From: Heterobasidion occidentale
Taxonomy: Eukaryota; Basidiomycota; Agaricomycetes; Russulales; Bondarzewiaceae
DNA: 64,000 bases
Direction of reading: 5' to 3'
NCBI GenBank assembly: GCA_039111635.1
Contig: JBCAQO010000014.1
Location: forward strand, 2,046,001 to 2,110,000
The notes beneath the pieces are model-generated. The model saw nothing but the letters and a program-made list of their open reading frames with translations. It was not told where the DNA came from and ran no database searches. Both the position numbers and the translations under genes were made by a program. This document shows, in pieces, positions 59,780 through 64,000 of this stretch (positions within the stretch are counted from its first letter, which is position 1; each line of letters opens with the position of its first letter).

Positions 59780-60993
59780 ATGAGACCTACTGCAACGCGG
59801 CTGCTCAACATCCTTGTTCCTGTGAAACGGTAGTTACTTATTCAGCGTTTGAGAACGTGTTATTATGGCTTGAGTGCTCATGGAAAAGCTCCATGAATTT
59901 AGGTGCGTCGACTACGCTGTCAAAATTCGCGTCAACCCTCAGCAGACGGGCATTGACACGAATGTGAAGCACTCCATGGTGAGCAGTTATGCCTGGTCCT
60001 CGTGTATCCTCCTCACGCCGGTAAACTCCCGCAGAACCCATTTGACGAAATCGGTACGTCGACAACCCGTTTCTGCCATCTTCGTCACCTCCACAATCGC
60101 TATGCGAGAGCGTCGCAAGCGCTGAAACCTCCCTCTAGCCGTCGAAGAGGCCGTCCGCCTCCGCGAACGCCTCAAGGAAGAGATCAAATCAATAAAGGTC
60201 GTCACCATCGGCCCACCAAAGTCCGCCGAGACACTCCGCACCGCGCTCGCCATGGGCGCCGACTCGGGCGTGCACATCGAAGTCCCCGACTCCGCACCTG
60301 CGCCCGAGCCGCTGGGCATCGCGCGCGCGCTGCGCGCCCTCATACAGCGCGAGAAAGAGGCCGGGCGGGAGGTGGACTTGGTGATCCTGGGGAAGCAGGC
60401 CATCGACGATGACCTCGGACAGACCGGACAGATGCTAGCGGCGTTGATGGGTGTGGGGCAGGCGACGTGCGCGAGTAAGGTGGATATCGATGTTAAGGGC
60501 AAGACGGTCTCGGTAAGGACAGAAATAGATGGAGGTGCGGAAGAGCTGAAGTGTCGGTTGCCAGCCGTGATCACGACGGATTTGCGGTATGTGTCGTTCG
60601 CGACTTTATCCTCGGTTGGGTGTTAACAAGTAATAATTCACAGGCTGAACGGTACGCTCCATCTGAACAGGCGTGCCCGCCTACCTCTTCGCGATAAAGA
60701 TGACTGACAAGCTTTTCAGAACCACGCTACGCGTCCCTTCCCAACATCATGAAGGCCAAGAAGAAACCCATTGAGAAACTGACGCCTGCGGATCTCGGTG
60801 TAGACCTCACACCGATCCTTGAGACGCTCAAGGTGGCAGAACCACCAAAACGCGTCGGAGGAGGCAAGGTTCGTACTGCCGTGCACGTCCATCGCGTTCG
60901 AGGCGAAGAAACTGATGCTCTGTTGTGCAGGTGGACAATGTGGACCAGCTGGTAGCGAAGCTAAAGGAAGCCGGCTTCACTGCTTCTGCGTAG
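59780..60993 (+). CDS. ETFB: Electron transfer flavoprotein beta subunit
   Basis: Seven exons (59780-59829, 59903-59978, 60035-60053, 60139-60586, 60644-60651, 60720-60868, 60931-60993) give exactly 270 residues, the normal ETF-beta length. The protein starts [25 protein letters not shown], then [74 protein letters not shown] and [13 protein letters not shown], the known ETF-beta order. The AMP-binding and signature (VxxxR-like LPAVIT...[10 protein letters not shown]) parts are present. Exon 5 is only 8 bases and exon 3 only 19. With ETF-alpha and FAD it carries electrons from acyl-CoA dehydrogenases to ETF-QO in the mitochondrial matrix. Confidence 0.94.
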
Positions 60994-61915
60994 CCTCCTT
61001 CGCCTTATGCAAGTGTATTGTAGCCCTGGGATCATATTGTCAGTTGTATATATCTGATGTCTCTCCTTACTGCACTGGGCGATCAGCGTGGCCATATTTA
61101 CGTTTTCCACATACAAATCATAGCAAGGGACATACTCGTGAGATCGGCTGTACGCTCGCGTTCTCTTTTCTATTCACTCATCTCAAGCAATAACTGCACA
61201 CAGCTTTTCAGAACCAAATCAATCAGAGAATGCAAACAGTTTTCTGGCCAGGCGACGTTTCGATGATGACGGGCAGTCGTAGGTAAACGGAACCTCCTCG
61301 CTTACAGACACAAAAGGCGAATATCCGTTAATGTCTCAGCACAAGAGGGGTGGAATGCACTCGTCTCCGATCGATGCTATCATTCCCGGACGAATCATAG
61401 AACCAATTACCCAAATTCTCAAGTACTCAAGCTCAAGAGCGATCACAAACTCCGGACGTTAACCTGGCACGGGTTGCTATTCATGATCGCCGAAGAGACT
61501 GACAAACTGAGAGACAAAGAGTCGAGTCCGTTGCACAGCGCGCACGACGGATATGAAGACTTGCAGGCCAACAGCAATGTATAACGCATAAGCCTGCTTC
61601 GAGGCGGATCATCAACGTCGACTTCAAGAGAGGAGAAAGAGAAAAACTACTACACGTAAAGGGAACGTGGCGATGTATGATGATGTACTTCTTCGTCTTC
61701 TGGTGTATGTGCATTTGGGTAATGCAGAAAGCGTGCTGAGAATGCGATGAAGGTACACGAATTGGGTGGAGAGCGGGGCCGGGATGGAGAGTAGGAACGA
61801 AGGAAGGAGAGACGAGCAAGGGAGATGCGATGATGCCACAGCAGAATGATACTCCTGAAAGAAATAGTCCGAGAGGAAAGCAACAGAATAGAGAAAGTAC
61901 AGTGTTTATATTTCA
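60994..61915. other. Convergent 3' spacer
   Basis: Over 900 bp between converging ETF-beta and RING genes. Minus-strand frames at 61481-61919 are Ser/Leu-rich without motif and probably lie in the RING gene's 3' UTR. Confidence 0.5.
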
Positions 61916-64000
61916 TCACCCTGTTGTGGGTGTTTCGGTTGCCCCAGGTCCGGTAGAGACGCCCTAGATCAGAATATCAGCACTAAATAAGCGTCGACGG
62001 AAGGTGAAATAGCGTGTACGCACTTGTGAACGACATGCAGGGCAGTTATTCCGACCAGTTTGGAGCCATCGATCCACACAGGTCTTGTGGAATAAGTGTC
62101 GACATGTCATGAGTCGGAGATCCTCTTCAGGCGCATACTCCTCCAGACAGATCAGACACTGCGCACGCACACACGAGGTAAGCACTCAAAACACTGCAGA
62201 GTTACAGAACGAAGTCTAACTCACCCGCTCTACACAATTCGACGCAACGCGGCCGTCCTTCTCGTACTGCTCCAAGTCTGACGGACGGATGACCTCGAGG
62301 CCCGACTTCGCGATGTCTTCCCTTGTCGCAGTCGGCGGCTTGACCTGGCCCAACATCTCCGCGAGCTCCCACAGCGCCTCAAAAGAGTCGAGCGGATCGT
62401 TGCCCGTCACCAAGTGATGATTTGGTGGGTAATAGCCTGCATACATTCAGATTCACTCCAAGACATCGCGACGAGAAAAAACACATACCACCGATCACAT
62501 AGATGAAGAACGTCGTCGAGCCAGTTTCGCCAGCCTGTGGCCCGTTCGCCGCCTCCCCCCGCCTCCCGGGCCGCAGCCCTCGGAACGCATCTGCCGCCCG
62601 CGAACGCCACGGGCGGCCTCTCGGAGCGCCACCCACGCTCCGCTCATCGTCCCCGTACTCCGAATCAACGCCACCGTCGTCACCGGCGCTATCACCATCG
62701 GGCGCGTCGCCATGCAGATAAGCGTTCTGGTCGGGCGCATTGCGCCCGATGACTGACTGCAGGCCAACGAGAATGACGGGGACGATCATGTTTTCGCCTG
62801 CAGGAGGCGCGTCGCTACTTGCACTGGCAGGAGTGTCGGTACCAGAGGGTGTCGGCATCCCCGAGGGCACGCCATCCGAGTCAAGTGCGGCAGACGTCGG
62901 CGGCAGCAGTCCGTGACCCTGAGCATTAGGCGCGTGCTGAGGTGGGAAGCGATACAACCTCCACCAGTTTATGCCGCCGCCCGGACGACGCTCCGATCCG
63001 GAAGCAGTCCGAGAATGGGGAACCTGAGGGAGAACCTGGGGAGCTGCGCTCGCCGCACTAGACTGAGGTTCGTGGTCGGCCGAAGACGCGGATGTCCTGT
63101 CCTCATCATCAGAATCCGAGTCCGACGAGTCCTCGCGCGTTGTTGGTCCATCGACCTCTGCATCATCTGCGTCGAGACGCTGGTTACCCTCACCTGTGGG
63201 GTCTGCCGCGTGTTCGGGCTGCGCTCTATGTTCATCAGCGAGATTATTGGACGCCGTAGGCCAAGGCAACAAGTCAGAATGTCCTTCGTCAGCAGTCGGC
63301 TGAGGAGCAGTACCAGGATCAGATGTTGTTTGGGACGGTGCCTCGGCCTCCTGCTGGACGACATCCTCAGATAACGTCCGCCTGAGGTCAACTTGCAGAT
63401 CCATGAGGAATCGCTCAAAACTATCTTCTGGAGGTAAATCGTCGGTAGAGGACGATTGGCTGCCCGCTTCCTGATTCGCATTTGAACCATCTGCGTTATT
63501 GTGATCGAGCCTCATGCCCAAGTTGAACGCCCTCGCCACTTCCGCCAACAGCTGTGCCCTGGGATCCGCTGCATTGTCTGCGGGAGAATTCGCAGATCCA
63601 CTGCCAGGAATGTTCCGCCCAGTGAGGAGACCGATTCGATCGCGCAGGCTGTCCCAGGCGCCACGCATCCTCTCTCGGCCAGATGGAGGCTGTGCACCCA
63701 TGCTGCCGAAAGACCCTAGACCCGCAGTGGGCGTAGGGGAAGTTGGTCGATTGGCAGCTAAATCAGATTCTGGGGCTGTGGAATTTGAGGGCTGTAGGTT
63801 GGTCGCGCCAGGAAGGGCTAGCCCAGATGAGAAAAGGGGGTCCGAGGATCCTGTGACCAAGGAAGCTGCTGTTGCCGCTGTTGCAACACTGCAAGATGCA
63901 TTATTAGATTGTTATCCAACGGTGTGACTGGACCAAAGTGAACATACCTGAGTAGGGTGCCAAGGACATCGATACTGGTAGACGAAAGAGGGGCAGGTCG
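61916..64000 (-). CDS. RING-H2 finger protein with long disordered N-terminus (5' end outside window)
   Basis: The gene enters from the right edge. An exon ends at about 63948 (SSTSIDVLGTLLS) and is joined across a 5'-GTATGT intron to VATAATAASLVTGSSDP. A very long Ser/Pro/Asp/Ala-rich region follows, including WDSLRDRIGLLTGRN and EDSFERFLMDLQVDLRRTLS. A hydrophobic ENMIVPVILVGLQSVIG and GSTTFFIYVIGG come next. The later exons give GYYPPNHHLVTGNDPLDSFE and GLEVIRPSDLEQYEKDGRVA. The RING-H2 itself reads CLICLEEYAPEEDLRLMTC, RHLFHKTCVDRWLQTG and CPACR (about 62165-62030). The last exon ends GATETPTTG with TGA at 61916-61918. A C-terminal RING-H2 indicates an E3 ubiquitin ligase. Its targets are unknown, and a membrane link is possible from the two hydrophobic stretches. 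Confidence 0.85.

Noticed and set aside
1..64000. tRNA, rRNA, CRISPR, intact transposon or retroelement
   Set aside because: No tRNA A/B-box pair, no evenly spaced direct repeats with spacers, and no reverse transcriptase, integrase or transposase motif or long terminal repeats were seen by eye.

Overview
The window looks like a chromosome piece from a wood-decay mushroom (Agaricomycetes, probably Polyporales). The evidence is very intron-dense genes (most introns about 50-65 bp with GT...AG ends), a tandem array of cytochrome P450 genes, two DUF6533-type membrane proteins, a pectin methylesterase, and secreted or membrane families I know only from basidiomycetes. Genus-level identity is inference. 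All gene models were spliced by eye from reading frame, splice sites and family motifs. Exon edges are good to the base where I give them and approximate otherwise.

Layout, left to right. (1) 1-343: the 3' end of an acidic-tailed gene, then a microsatellite-rich spacer. (2) 1814-4144 (-): a multi-exon secreted basidiomycete protein. (3) 4145-7268: gene-poor, holding a decayed multi-spanning membrane gene. (4) 7917-8539 (-): a small secreted protein made of two near-identical 36-residue repeats behind a Kex2-type site. (5) 9826-19126: housekeeping genes, namely mitochondrial ribosomal protein uL5m (+), a SepH/Cdc7-type septation kinase (-) and a Tgl2-like lipase (-). (6) 19653-32920 (-): four complete P450 paralogues head to tail. 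(7) 34012-35765 (-): pectin methylesterase, divergent from a Pep12-like syntaxin (36247-37490, +). (8) 38259-43547 (+): two DUF6533 membrane proteins with a possible F-box-like remnant between them. (9) 45041-49584: a C2H2 zinc-finger protein (+) and an Aurora kinase (-). (10) 50886-55790 (-): a class III CoA-transferase and a fifth, more distant P450. (11) 57382-60993: mitochondrial processing peptidase beta (-) and electron transfer flavoprotein beta (+) fire away from one shared 632-bp promoter. (12) 61916-64000 (-): a RING-H2 protein running off the window.

Housekeeping blocks (mitochondrial import and translation, fatty-acid electron transfer, mitosis and cytokinesis kinases, endosomal fusion) alternate with accessory blocks (P450s, secreted proteins, pectin attack, lineage-restricted membrane proteins). 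TATA boxes are easy to see in front of most of the secreted and P450 genes. I looked for tRNAs, rRNA, CRISPR arrays, intact transposons, and polyketide, peptide or terpene backbone enzymes and saw none.

The best candidates for something new are the two-repeat secreted protein at 7917-8539, the P450 array, and the 8- and 13-base microexons.
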